Below, piece by piece: positions 17,689 to 25,993 of a DNA stretch of 64,000 bases. The stretch comes from Halalkalibacter krulwichiae (GTDB lineage Bacteria > Bacillota > Bacilli > Bacillales > Bacillaceae_D). The notes below the pieces were generated by a model that saw only the letters and a list, made by a program, of their open reading frames with translations, did no database searches and was not told the DNA's origin. Position numbers and translations under genes: made by a program. The stretch is from assembly GCF_002109385.1 (NCBI RefSeq), contig NZ_CP020814.1, forward strand, positions 1,511,501-1,575,500. The letters are read 5' to 3'. The number at the start of each line of letters is the position of its first letter. The first letter of the stretch is position 1.

Positions 17689-18176
17689 TGAGTTTGCTAG
17701 AGACATATCAGAAAGAGATGAACGAAGCTGTCGAGCAAATCATAAACAAGGTAGAAGACTTGTCAGAAGACGTTATTCGACACAAACCATCTAAAGAAGA
17801 ATGGTCAATAATGGAGATTATCTGTCATGTCGAAGAAGTAATTCCTTATTGGATGGATGAGTTAGTCCGAGTTGTTGAAGCCAAAGGGACCGAATGGGGG
17901 AGAGGTCTTCAAGACGAAGCGAGACTAGCAGCTGTTGCTCAATCTCCAATGCGAGAGGTACCTGATGTTTTAAAAGGTATTAAAGAAGCTCAACAATATG
18001 CAAATGATCAGTGGACGAAATTAAGCGATCAAGATTTAGCTCTTGAAGCTCCTCACCGTAATCCTAAATTTGGTGTTAAACCGATGACATTTTTAGTGGA
18101 GCATTTTATTACAGAACATCTATTTAATCATGGTAAGCAAATCGATCGTAATCTTTCAAAAATTAACGAGCAATAA
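17688..18176 (+). CDS. DinB-like maleylpyruvate isomerase family protein
   Basis: DinB/YfiT-fold four-helix protein of 162 residues. Candidate metal ligands are His47 (CHVEEV) and the C-terminal His set in EHFITEHLFNHGKQ. In actinobacteria DinB-fold maleylpyruvate isomerases use mycothiol; a Bacillaceae homologue would be expected to use bacillithiol. The position between the FAH hydrolase and the ring-cleaving dioxygenase fits the maleylpyruvate to fumarylpyruvate step. The thiol cofactor is inference. Confidence 0.78.
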   Translation: MSLLETYQKEMNEAVEQIINKVEDLSEDVIRHKPSKEEWSIMEIICHVEEVIPYWMDELVRVVEAKGTEWGRGLQDEARLAAVAQSPMREVPDVLKGIKEAQQYANDQWTKLSDQDLALEAPHRNPKFGVKPMTFLVEHFITEHLFNHGKQIDRNLSKINEQ

Positions 18177-18194
18177 AGTGGGAGGGAATCTGTT

Positions 18195-19315
18195 ATGGCA
18201 GAAGCTAACGCTTTTTTCAAAAGTAAGGAAGTTCAAGACTTTAACCGAGAAATTGAACAGTATCACTTAGGGCCTTTATGGAATGCAATTCCTGATTTGA
18301 TGCATAAACAACCAAAACCAGAAGCAATTCCTTATTTATGGAAATGGGAAGTGCTTGAAAAGAAACTACAAGAAGCCACTCAAATATTTACACCTGAAAG
18401 AGGGGAGAACGTAGAGCGATTTATTTTCAAAATCCAGGCTTTCAAAGCAGGCAGCCTTGGGGTTGGGCTTCGACGACGAATACGCTCTATGCAGCTGTCC
18501 AACTTATCTTACCTGGTGAAGAAGCTCCTTCTCATCGCCACACACAAAATGCGATGCGTTTCATAACAAATGGAAGTGGAGCGTATTCAATTGTTGAAGG
18601 TCAAAAGATTTATATGGAAGAAGGAGACTATTTAATTACGCCGGGCGGGCTTTGGCACGGTCATGGCCATGAAGGTGATAAGCCGATGATTTGGATGGAT
18701 ATTTTGGATATTCCAATGATTTATTCAGCGGCTGGAACGTTCTTTGAAGGTCACCCAGATGGATTAGAGAAGCCTTCTCTACCGGATAATTATGGTTTAA
18801 GAAGATACGAAGGAGGATTGGTGCGTCCGCTTTCAGATCGAACACCACAGATTGCACCAGTAGGTTCTTATAAATGGGCGCAAACAGAGGCTGCACTTAA
18901 TGGTTTAAGTGCCTTTGAACCTGACCCGTTTGATGGTATTGCAGTTGAATATATTAATCCGTCCAATGGGGCAACTGCGAACCCAACAATGGGTGCTTGG
19001 ATTCAGAAGCTTCCAATAGGTTTCCATTCGAAAGCACACCGTCATACGAGTTCGGCGATCTATCATGTATATGAAGGCGAAGGATACAGCGTCATTGATG
19101 GGGTTCAGTTCCACTGGTCCAAAGGAGATTATTTTGTTATTCCGAACTGGGCTTGGCATGAACACGTCAATACGTCAGGGAACGATGCAATCTTATTCTG
19201 CTCAAATGACATTCCTATTATGGAAAAATTAAATCTACAAAAAGAAGAAGCTTATGAAAAAAATAATGGATACCAAGAAATAACGGGTGAATTTTCTCCT
19301 AAGCTTGTGAAGTAG
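18195..19315 (+). pseudogene. Gentisate 1,2-dioxygenase-type bicupin, frame broken at 18402-18405
   Basis: Ring-cleaving Fe(II) dioxygenase of the gentisate/1-hydroxy-2-naphthoate family, converting gentisate to maleylpyruvate. As given, the frame from ATG 18195 runs into an unrelated stop at 18566. One added G in the GGGG run at 18402-18405 restores GGERRAIYFQNP and then WGWASTTNTLYAAV in a continuous 373-residue protein. The first cupin carries HRHTQNAMRF (metal-binding His pair) and the second HRHTSSAIYHVYEGEG. The break is probably a homopolymer error, since all flanking pathway genes are intact. Confidence 0.88.
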
Positions 19316-19356
19316 AACAACTTCTTTATATTTACGTTGATAAGGAGAGGATTAGA

Positions 19357-19944
19357 GTGGTAACGACCGTACAAGATATTAATGTTGATATTTATGGGCC
19401 TAATGGAAAGAATGTAGCGAACCTAGTTGCTCGTCTTTCACAAATTGACTTTTATCACGCTCTTGGCGAGAAACAGAGTCAAGTTGCTGTTGAAAAAGTG
19501 GTTCATTCATTTATGGATGCATGGAAAGAAGAAGATTATCAGGTTGTTGGTTTAACGAAAGAGGAGCTTTCACCATTTTTAGAAGAGATGAGACTAGAAG
19601 CAAGTCCTTTATGGAGCAAATTGCAAGAAATTCCTGTTGCAATTAAGCAGAAGTTAGAAGAAACCGATCGAGTTGATTTATTATCACTTGCAAATGATGT
19701 TATTCCTGAACAAGTATTTCACCAAGCGTACGATGGAAGCTTTAAACAATTAGAGACGATTGGCCGTACAGCTATTAGCACCTTTACTGGAGCTGGCATG
19801 TACATTGCTGGGTTAGCCGTAGCGTGGGAACTAGTAGGTGACCTACCAAAGTGGCAAACAAATCCGTTCCTACCGTTAATTGAGCTAATGGAAAAAGGAC
19901 ATCTACCATTAGGTCTATACGATGGAAAATTTTATATCATTTAA
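19357..19944 (+). CDS. Uncharacterised protein in the gentisate-type operon
   Basis: A 195-residue protein I do not recognise. It starts at GTG 19357 after AAGGAGAGG (19342-19350). Most of it looks helical and acidic; a glycine- and alanine-rich hydrophobic stretch (TFTGAGMYIAGLAVAWELVG) lies around residues 141-160, and the end GLYDGKFYII is distinctive. There is no signal peptide. It is the last gene before a strong terminator in a pathway operon, so an accessory role in uptake, assembly or sensing of the aromatic substrate is possible. Confidence 0.7.
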   Translation: MVTTVQDINVDIYGPNGKNVANLVARLSQIDFYHALGEKQSQVAVEKVVHSFMDAWKEEDYQVVGLTKEELSPFLEEMRLEASPLWSKLQEIPVAIKQKLEETDRVDLLSLANDVIPEQVFHQAYDGSFKQLETIGRTAISTFTGAGMYIAGLAVAWELVGDLPKWQTNPFLPLIELMEKGHLPLGLYDGKFYII

Positions 19945-19958
19945 TAGAAATGACAGTA

Positions 19959-19989
19959 GGGCAAAGTTCTCCATGAACTTTGCCCTTTT
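19959..19989 (+). terminator. Terminator ending the gentisate-type operon
   Basis: GGGCAAAGTTC (19959-19969) pairs perfectly with GAACTTTGCCC (19975-19985) and is followed by TTTT. Confidence 0.85.
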
Positions 19990-20049
19990 GACGTTTATAT
20001 AACAAAATCTATTCCATCAGTCATTATGTTGGAAAATATTCTTAGACAT

Positions 20050-20064
20050 CCTATACGGTATAGG
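20050..20064. promoter_or_regulatory. Palindrome CCTATACGGTATAGG, possible operator
   Basis: A 15-base dyad, symmetric except for the centre, in the gap before the permease gene. It could bind a regulator such as one of the IclR proteins, but no second copy was noticed. Confidence 0.3.
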
Positions 20065-20110
20065 TTTTTTTATTCGTCAAAAAAAACTATAATTCACCTA
20101 TAGAAGTATT

Positions 20111-20125
20111 TGAAAGCGCTTAACA
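20111..20125 (+). promoter_or_regulatory. cre-like box upstream of the permease
   Basis: TGAAAGCGCTTAACA has the AAGCGCTT palindromic core of CcpA/LacI-family sites but carries one extra base relative to the 14-base cre consensus. Confidence 0.35.
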
Positions 20126-20198
20126 TCGATAGAGGGAGGACATTGCGTAACAGTTTCCTTTACATATTGAAATACTAGGGAAGACATAGGAGGTAACT

Positions 20199-21554
20199 AT
20201 GAATAAAAATCGTAACGAATTGCCGTACTGGCCATTAGGTCCTTTTAAAATTCGACTTCCGTTTTTACATTATCGACTGGAAAAACCAGAAATTATTCAA
20301 GGATTTGTTTTATTTTCAATTGGCTTAAGTATCATTCCTCTTTTGCAATCTCAAGTTGGAATGTCTTATGAAGCAGCCTTAGCGGTCGTGATTGTTATGC
20401 AGATTACGATGATTATGCAGACGGCACTTGGATCACCTTTCGTTCCAGGTTTAATTACTCCTATAATTCCGCTAATCGTGATCTTTCTTGGTAATTTCGA
20501 GCCGGGTCCAGAAGCCATACAAGCTCTCGTTGCGGTTCAATTATTAGTAGCTTTTATCTTTTTATTGTTCGGTATTACCGGGCTCGGGAAGCTATTGGTA
20601 ACTAAGTTATCTCAATCTTTAAAGGCGGGTATATTAATTGGGGCTGGTCTAGCTGCTTTCATTGGTGAATTCCAGCCAGGTGGAAGAGTTGCGGAGACGC
20701 CGATTTCATTAATCATTGGCGGGGCAATTTGTCTCTTTATTATGTTCTCACCAACATTTAAAGAACTTTATCAAAAGAGTTCGATTGCAAGATTTATAGC
20801 AAACTATGGTATTATGCCTGCAATCTTAATCGCGATTGCGATTGGAATGTTAGTGAAAGAATATCCTACTCCAACCATTGAGTGGGGGATTACGGTACCA
20901 AATTTTGTTGAGTTGTGGAAATATACTCCTTTTGTGATGGGCTTTCCTAGTTTAGATGTATTTCTACTAGCTCTTCCGATCGCTATTATGGGTTATATTA
21001 TCGCGTATGGAGACATTATTGTCGGAACTTCACTCGTAGAACGAGCTGAAAGATTTAGAAAAGATGAGGTTATTGAGAATAATCTTTCTGCGCTTCATTT
21101 AATTACATTTATTCGAAATCTTATTCATGCTCTTTTTGCACCACATCCTGGTCTGGCTGGTCCGATTTTCACTGCTGGAACAGCTTCGGTTGTCGAGAGA
21201 TATACGTATGGTAAAAAGGCAATGCAATCGATCTATTCTGGAACAAATACGCTAGTTCTCTCATTGTTTGTAGCTTGCTTTGTCTTGCCTTTAGTATCCT
21301 TTTTTCAACCGTTTCTACCAATTGCACTATCAATCACATTAATATTAACAGGCTATCTATGTATCACTTTAGGAATGGAGCAGGTGACGACTAATATTGG
21401 ACGTGGGGTTGCGATGATTATGGCAGTTGTTCTTGCTGTATATGGAGCAGCACACGCACTCGTTGTCGGAATTATTCTCTATTTTGTGATTGAAAGAGGA
21501 TGGGCTAGCGCAACAACAAATGAGAATGAGAAAGAAAATAAGAAAGTAAGTTAA
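20199..21554 (+). CDS. Permease of the NCS2/SulP-type fold, probable aromatic-acid or nucleobase-like transporter
   Basis: Polytopic membrane protein of 451 residues with about 12-14 hydrophobic segments and no signal peptide. The sequence pattern resembles UraA/BenE/SulP-fold permeases (uracil-xanthine, benzoate, sulfate). Notable stretches are ALGSPFVPGLITPIIPL and, later, HALFAPHPGLAGPIFTAGTA. The soluble tail is rich in Glu, Asn and Lys. It sits between two aromatic-degradation blocks with its own upstream region and downstream terminator, so an aromatic acid is the most plausible substrate. Family assignment is moderate. Confidence 0.65.
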   Translation: MNKNRNELPYWPLGPFKIRLPFLHYRLEKPEIIQGFVLFSIGLSIIPLLQSQVGMSYEAALAVVIVMQITMIMQTALGSPFVPGLITPIIPLIVIFLGNFEPGPEAIQALVAVQLLVAFIFLLFGITGLGKLLVTKLSQSLKAGILIGAGLAAFIGEFQPGGRVAETPISLIIGGAICLFIMFSPTFKELYQKSSIARFIANYGIMPAILIAIAIGMLVKEYPTPTIEWGITVPNFVELWKYTPFVMGFPSLDVFLLALPIAIMGYIIAYGDIIVGTSLVERAERFRKDEVIENNLSALHLITFIRNLIHALFAPHPGLAGPIFTAGTASVVERYTYGKKAMQSIYSGTNTLVLSLFVACFVLPLVSFFQPFLPIALSITLILTGYLCITLGMEQVTTNIGRGVAMIMAVVLAVYGAAHALVVGIILYFVIERGWASATTNENEKENKKVS

Positions 21555-21570
21555 CAAAGGATAGGTGAAT

Positions 21571-21621
21571 AGGCACCTAGTATGAATTCTACACAAAGGA
21601 TAGAGTACTAGGTGTCTTTTT
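21571..21621 (+). terminator. Terminator after the permease
   Basis: AGGCACCTAGTA (21571-21582) pairs with TACTAGGTGTCT (21606-21617) with G-U pairing, then TTTTTAATAAATTTTT. Confidence 0.65.
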
Positions 21622-21675
21622 AATAAATTTTTCATAAATATAATTTAACATTCATCTCAATTGGAGGGGGAAATA

Positions 21676-22944
21676 ATGAATAAAGTGAAGAGTGCAATTA
21701 TCGTTGGAGCCGGTATTGGAGGGCTTATTTCTGCCTTGAGACTTTACCGCGTTGGCGTATCAGTGCGGTTGTTTGAAAGTGTGGAGAATATTCGTGAATT
21801 AGGTGTGGGGATTAATTTACTTCCTCATGCAGTAAAGGTCCTTACAGAGCTCGGATTAGATGAAGAGTTAAAGCAAATAGGGATCCCTACTGCTGAATTA
21901 ATTTATAATAATAAATTTGGTCAGAAAATATGGCAAGAGCCTAGAGGCATAAATGCAGGTTATAATTGGCCGCAATATTCTTTACACCGTGGACGCCTAC
22001 AAATGCTCTTACTTAATGCAGTTAAAAAAGAATTAGGGGAAAACGTCGTGTTCACAGGGCACCATTTTGATTCCTTTCAACAGTTTGACGATCGTGTTGA
22101 GGCAAGCTTTATCAATCGGAAAACGGGAGAACATGTTGGGACGTATGAGGCAGATATAATGGTAGCAGCAGATGGCATTCATTCGGTAGTTAGAAAGTTC
22201 TTTTATCCGAATGAAGGATTACCGAAATTCAGTGGCCGAATCTTATGGCGTGGATTAACGGAATCTAGTTCGTTTCTTACTGGAAAATCTATGATCATGT
22301 CAGGTTTCCAAGATCAAAAATTTGTCGCATACCCAATTTGTCCTCAAACAGCAAGTAAGGGATCATCTCTTGTGAACTGGATTGCCGAACTAAAAGTAGA
22401 TGGAGATGCACCACCAAGGCATGATTGGAATCGAAAAGTCGATAAACAAATTTTTGCTCCAGCTTTTTCTAACTGGAAGTTTGATTGGTTGGATGTACCG
22501 AAATTGATAGAGGAAACAGAAATTGTTTATGAGTTTCCAATGGTAGACCGTGATCCATTACCAAAATGGACTTTTGGCAGAGTTACATTATTAGGTGATG
22601 CAGCTCATCCGATGTATCCGATTGGTTCGAATGGTGCCTCTCAAGCGATTCTCGATGCGGACGCATTAGGAGAGGCAATCGCTAAACATGCGAATGCCGA
22701 AGAAGCTTTAAAAGCTTATGAAACAGCAAGACTGCAACCAACGGCATCCATTGTGTTAAGCAATCGTCAAAATGGTCCAGAGAGTGTGATGCAAATTGTA
22801 GAGGAACGTGCACCAAATGGATTTGATCAATTACATGATGTGATATCTCATCAAGAGTTAGAGGGTATTGCTAATAAATACAAAAAAATTGCAGGTTTTG
22901 AAAAACAAACACTAAATAGTAAAGCAGGGGTCGCATTAAAATGA
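21676..22944 (+). CDS. FAD-dependent monooxygenase, salicylate hydroxylase/PhzS-like (second)
   Basis: Group A flavin monooxygenase of 422 residues. The Rossmann motif AIIVGAGIGGLISALRLYR is at the N-terminus, the middle motif MVAADGIHSVVR at about residues 165-176, and the FAD site VTLLGDAAHPMYPIGSNGAS at about residue 304. This last form is typical of salicylate 1-hydroxylase, 3-hydroxybenzoate 6-hydroxylase and PhzS-like enzymes. ATG 21676 follows TTGGAGGGG; the TTG at 21661 is inside that site. The next gene overlaps its stop (ATGA). It is a second, independent aromatic hydroxylase beside the one at 14961-16190. Confidence 0.88.
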   Translation: MNKVKSAIIVGAGIGGLISALRLYRVGVSVRLFESVENIRELGVGINLLPHAVKVLTELGLDEELKQIGIPTAELIYNNKFGQKIWQEPRGINAGYNWPQYSLHRGRLQMLLLNAVKKELGENVVFTGHHFDSFQQFDDRVEASFINRKTGEHVGTYEADIMVAADGIHSVVRKFFYPNEGLPKFSGRILWRGLTESSSFLTGKSMIMSGFQDQKFVAYPICPQTASKGSSLVNWIAELKVDGDAPPRHDWNRKVDKQIFAPAFSNWKFDWLDVPKLIEETEIVYEFPMVDRDPLPKWTFGRVTLLGDAAHPMYPIGSNGASQAILDADALGEAIAKHANAEEALKAYETARLQPTASIVLSNRQNGPESVMQIVEERAPNGFDQLHDVISHQELEGIANKYKKIAGFEKQTLNSKAGVALK

Positions 22945-23249
22945 TTCAGCATATTGTTCTAGTAAAATTTAAAAATAAGATTGCGGTAGAACAGAGAGAA
23001 GAGTTGATTCAAAAATCAAAGAAATTAAAGGAACATATTGTAGGAATAATTGATATCCAACAAGGTTTTAATTTTTCTGATCGAAATCAAGGGTACGAAT
23101 ATGCCGCTACCATCCTTTTTAAAGATAAACATGCTTTAGAACAATTTGGATCCCATCCCAAACACCTAGATGTCGTTTCGTATTTGCGAGAGATTGGTCT
23201 AGATGATATCGTGGTTGTTGATTTTGAAACAGAGTACCCTTTTAAGTGA
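22941..23249 (+). CDS. Dabb (stress-responsive A/B barrel) domain protein
   Basis: Small protein of 102 residues starting with MIQHIVLVKFK, the usual opening of the dimeric alpha/beta-barrel Dabb family. Further typical features are the central SDRNQGYEYAATILFKDKHA and the HPKHLDVV block. It overlaps the upstream monooxygenase by four bases, so it is translationally coupled and may act on, or protect, that enzyme's product. Biochemical role in this family is mostly unknown. Confidence 0.85.
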   Translation: MIQHIVLVKFKNKIAVEQREELIQKSKKLKEHIVGIIDIQQGFNFSDRNQGYEYAATILFKDKHALEQFGSHPKHLDVVSYLREIGLDDIVVVDFETEYPFK

Positions 23250-23282
23250 TTTTTAAGAAGATAGATTATTAAAACATGAAAG

Positions 23283-23328
23283 GACTAAAAAATGTCCTGC
23301 TGTAAGCAGGAATTTTTTAGTCTTTTTT
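23283..23328 (+). terminator. Strong terminator after the Dabb gene
   Basis: GACTAAAAAAT-GT-CCTGC pairs with GCAGG-A-ATTTTTTAGTC and is followed by TTTTTT. Confidence 0.85.
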
Positions 23329-23398
23329 GTGTGTGAAAATGCTTGATAGTGCTTGGAGACTTGTGAGGTTGGGCAACGCTCTTTAATAAAATATTGAC

Positions 23399-23454
23399 GT
23401 GCAAAACTCCCACCTCCCCCCTAAAAAAGGGGGAGGGCACAGATTTACGGGGAT
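23399..23454 (+). repeat. Hairpin repeat, copy A (tail TTTACGGGGAT)
   Basis: Outer GTGC/GCAC and inner CCTCCCCC/GGGGGAGG stems are followed by TTTACGGGGAT (23444-23454). A related element with the same stem plan and the same tail occurs at 38484-38538. It could be a mobile-element end, for instance IS200/IS605-like, or a REP-type element; no transposase is nearby. Confidence 0.5.
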
Positions 23455-23523
23455 ATACCTAAGTTGATTAGTTCTGTACGATTATGTTATCAGTTATTTG
23501 TAAATTATGGAGGGGATATCAAC

Positions 23524-24695
23524 GTGAGTCTTGAGCGAATATCAGCACAAAATATACTAGAGGATATCTCTAGTGTCTATCACTATCCTGAACAATATGT
23601 AACTAATTCGAACGAGGAGGGGAAAAAAAGAATAGGGTTTCTTGGAAACGACGTACCAGTAGAGTTATTAATTGCAGCTGGATGTATACCTGTTCCCGTT
23701 CGAGGGAGTCGAAATAAAGATCCCTACCTAGCAGATGAATATCTTGAAAGTGGTTTTGAACCAAGGGTCAAGATGCAGATGGGGCAGATTGTTAATGGTA
23801 TTTATCGTGATCTCGACTACCTCATTATATCCAATTCATCGGATGCAGTTATTCGTGTCTATTATTACTTACGTGCATTGAAGTTGGCAGAGCACGATAG
23901 GAAATTACCAGAGCTATACTTTTTCGACTTCTTACATTCTAAGGTGAGAAGTGCAACTCTATATAACTTAGATAGGGTGCAAGAGTTAGTTAAAGAACTT
24001 GAACAATGGTGTGGGCACTCAATTACGAATCAGGATCTAGTTAATGCTATTAAATTAAGCAATAAGACACGTAGATTACTAAAGCGCTTTTCTTCGCTTA
24101 GGGGCCTGAAGCAGCATATGTAAATGGAGTTCAAGCTTTGCAGGTTATCAGTGCAGCCTACCTTTTTCCTCGCGAAGAGTATAATAACTTATTAGAACAC
24201 TTTTTAGAGGATATAGAGCAACTTAAACAAATTGAGGGGCCTCGCATTTTTGTTACAGGTAGTACACATGAACATACAGAGTTTTATGAATTAGTAGAGT
24301 CAAACGGAGCTGTAATTGTTGGGGAGGATCATGATTTAAGTGTAAGGAATTTCATTGGGGAAATGGATACGAATGTCAATCCGCTAGAGGCTATTGTCGA
24401 CTATTACCATCTCAAACGTGCACTCCCAGCCTCACAATCCACGGTGTCTGAAAGGGTTAAGTCACTAGTTGGAAATGTAAGCGCAACCAGTTCGGACGGA
24501 GTAATTTTTTATATTCACCATGCAGATGATGCGCCCTCATGGGATTTTCCAGAACAGAAAAAAGCTCTTGAAAGTATGGGAATACCAGTTCTTTTAATTG
24601 ATCGCGAGCAGTATAGACTCGTTAATAAAGCAGAAGTCGATCAGAAAATAAAAGAATTTATAAAATTGTTGAAGAGTAGGGGGAGTAAACAATGA
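23524..24695 (+). pseudogene. 2-hydroxyacyl-CoA dehydratase (BcrC/BadD/HgdB) family subunit lacking cluster cysteines; frame broken at 24101-24104
   Basis: The family splits water from 2-hydroxyacyl-CoAs or reduces benzoyl-CoA using a [4Fe-4S] cluster held by three Cys per subunit. One missing G in the run at 24101-24104 breaks the frame; adding it gives SSLRGPEAAYVNGVQALQVI and a 390-residue protein. GTG 23524 is chosen because of GGAGGGG (23509-23515). Only two Cys remain (AAGCIPVPV and EQWCGH). The places where homologues have ligands read ISNSSDAVIRV and YIHHADDAPSWD, so this subunit probably binds no cluster. It overlaps its partner gene by four bases. Confidence 0.75.
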
Positions 24696-25993
24696 GAGAG
24701 CTCAAGGGAAAACCGATAGAAAAAGGAAGAGCGAGTGTTAAGCGATTGAAGACTTCTAGTGTAGCAACGTCTTATCAACGCGAATGGTTTAAAAATTTAA
24801 AAGAACAAGTGGAGCAAGGAGAACCTTTTGCCTTTGTGAATGCAGACGTTCCACAAGAGATTTTACGTGCAATGGAAATACCATACGTTGTGAACCAGTG
24901 GTGGTCTTCGGTATGTTCGGCCAAACAGATGTCTCCATACTATTTAGGTCTATTAAATGAGCACGGTTACCGTCAAGATTTATGTCGATACTGTTCACTT
25001 TCACTAGCGACTTCATTTGATCCAACTCCGGAAAATGGACCTTGGGGTGGTCTTCCTCAACCAACAGTAGCGGTAACGAGATTAACATGTGACTCTCAGG
25101 CGAAGATTTTTGAACTTTGGTCCCAAAAATTAGATGTACCGTTTTATCCACTTGAAAATACAGTCCCACGTTCGATCCCTAGCAACTGGTGGGAAAAAGC
25201 AAGTCATCAATGGGAGGATTTGTTTGAACCACACCGCTTAGATTATATGGTAGAAGATTTTAAAGGTCTTATTCGATTTCTTGAACACCATACGGGTAAA
25301 ACCTTTAGTGAAGTGAAATTTAAAGAGGTTATGAAACTTGCAAATGAGCAGGCCGAATATAATCGGAAAACACGTGATCTTATTGCACGGATAATCCCTT
25401 CTCCTGTAAGTATTACGGATACAGTACCTGCTGTTATGGTCCCTCAATGGCAGCGTGGAACACAATGGGCAGTCGACATTGCGAAAGCATTGTACAAAGA
25501 GGTTAAAGAACTGGTTGATCAGCAGAAAGCGGTTTGTGAAAACGAGAACGTTCGACTTATGTGGCTTGGAAGAGGTCTATGGTTTAATTTAGGGTTTTAC
25601 CAACATTTTGAACAAAAATACGGTGCTGCTTTCATCTGGTCAATCTATCTTGGCCTAGCTGCAGACGGATATGCAAGGTATGGAGAAGATCCATTAAGGA
25701 CGTTAGTTAGCAGGACGGTTGGGATGGAAGATATGCTTCATATGCCACCATGGAATAGTGATTGGTATGTAAATGAGGCAAAGAGAAATGGGATTGATGG
25801 AGTTGTACATTTGATTTCTGATAGCTGTACTCAATCAGCGGGAGGAACGTATTTTGTCAAAAAAGCATTTGAAGATGCGGGCATACCTATTTTACAATTA
25901 CGCGCCGATCCCGTAGATGCAAGAGGATGGGACGATTCTGCCATGACGGCTCAATTAGAACAATTCATAGAGAACAAAATTGGGGTGAAATAA
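24692..25993 (+). CDS. 2-hydroxyacyl-CoA dehydratase family subunit with intact cysteines
   Basis: Partner subunit of 433 residues in the BcrC/BadD/HgdB family. Candidate [4Fe-4S] ligands are Cys75 (SSVCSAKQ), Cys98/Cys101 (DLCRYCSL), Cys133 (LTCDSQAKIF) and Cys379 (SDSCTQSAGG). The C-terminal GIPILQLRADPVDARGWD is the usual family ending. It is expected to pair with the upstream subunit. An ATP-dependent activator of the HgdC/FldI type is not present in this window. The stop overlaps the CoA transferase start (TAATG), which supports one operon handling CoA esters. Confidence 0.88.
   Translation: MRELKGKPIEKGRASVKRLKTSSVATSYQREWFKNLKEQVEQGEPFAFVNADVPQEILRAMEIPYVVNQWWSSVCSAKQMSPYYLGLLNEHGYRQDLCRYCSLSLATSFDPTPENGPWGGLPQPTVAVTRLTCDSQAKIFELWSQKLDVPFYPLENTVPRSIPSNWWEKASHQWEDLFEPHRLDYMVEDFKGLIRFLEHHTGKTFSEVKFKEVMKLANEQAEYNRKTRDLIARIIPSPVSITDTVPAVMVPQWQRGTQWAVDIAKALYKEVKELVDQQKAVCENENVRLMWLGRGLWFNLGFYQHFEQKYGAAFIWSIYLGLAADGYARYGEDPLRTLVSRTVGMEDMLHMPPWNSDWYVNEAKRNGIDGVVHLISDSCTQSAGGTYFVKKAFEDAGIPILQLRADPVDARGWDDSAMTAQLEQFIENKIGVK

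Noticed and set aside
18554..19315. Stand-alone single-cupin dioxygenase
   Set aside because: It is the rest of the bicupin gentisate-type dioxygenase after the frame break at 18402-18405; the upstream shifted frame encodes the missing first part.
23399..23454. Rho-independent terminator or CRISPR repeat at the C/G-rich hairpin
   Set aside because: A strong terminator already ends the upstream gene at 23283-23328, no T-run directly follows, and only two distant copies exist, so it is not an array.
24138..24695. Independent short dehydratase-like gene
   Set aside because: It continues the 23524 subunit after the missing G at 24101-24104; no ribosome binding site at its start.
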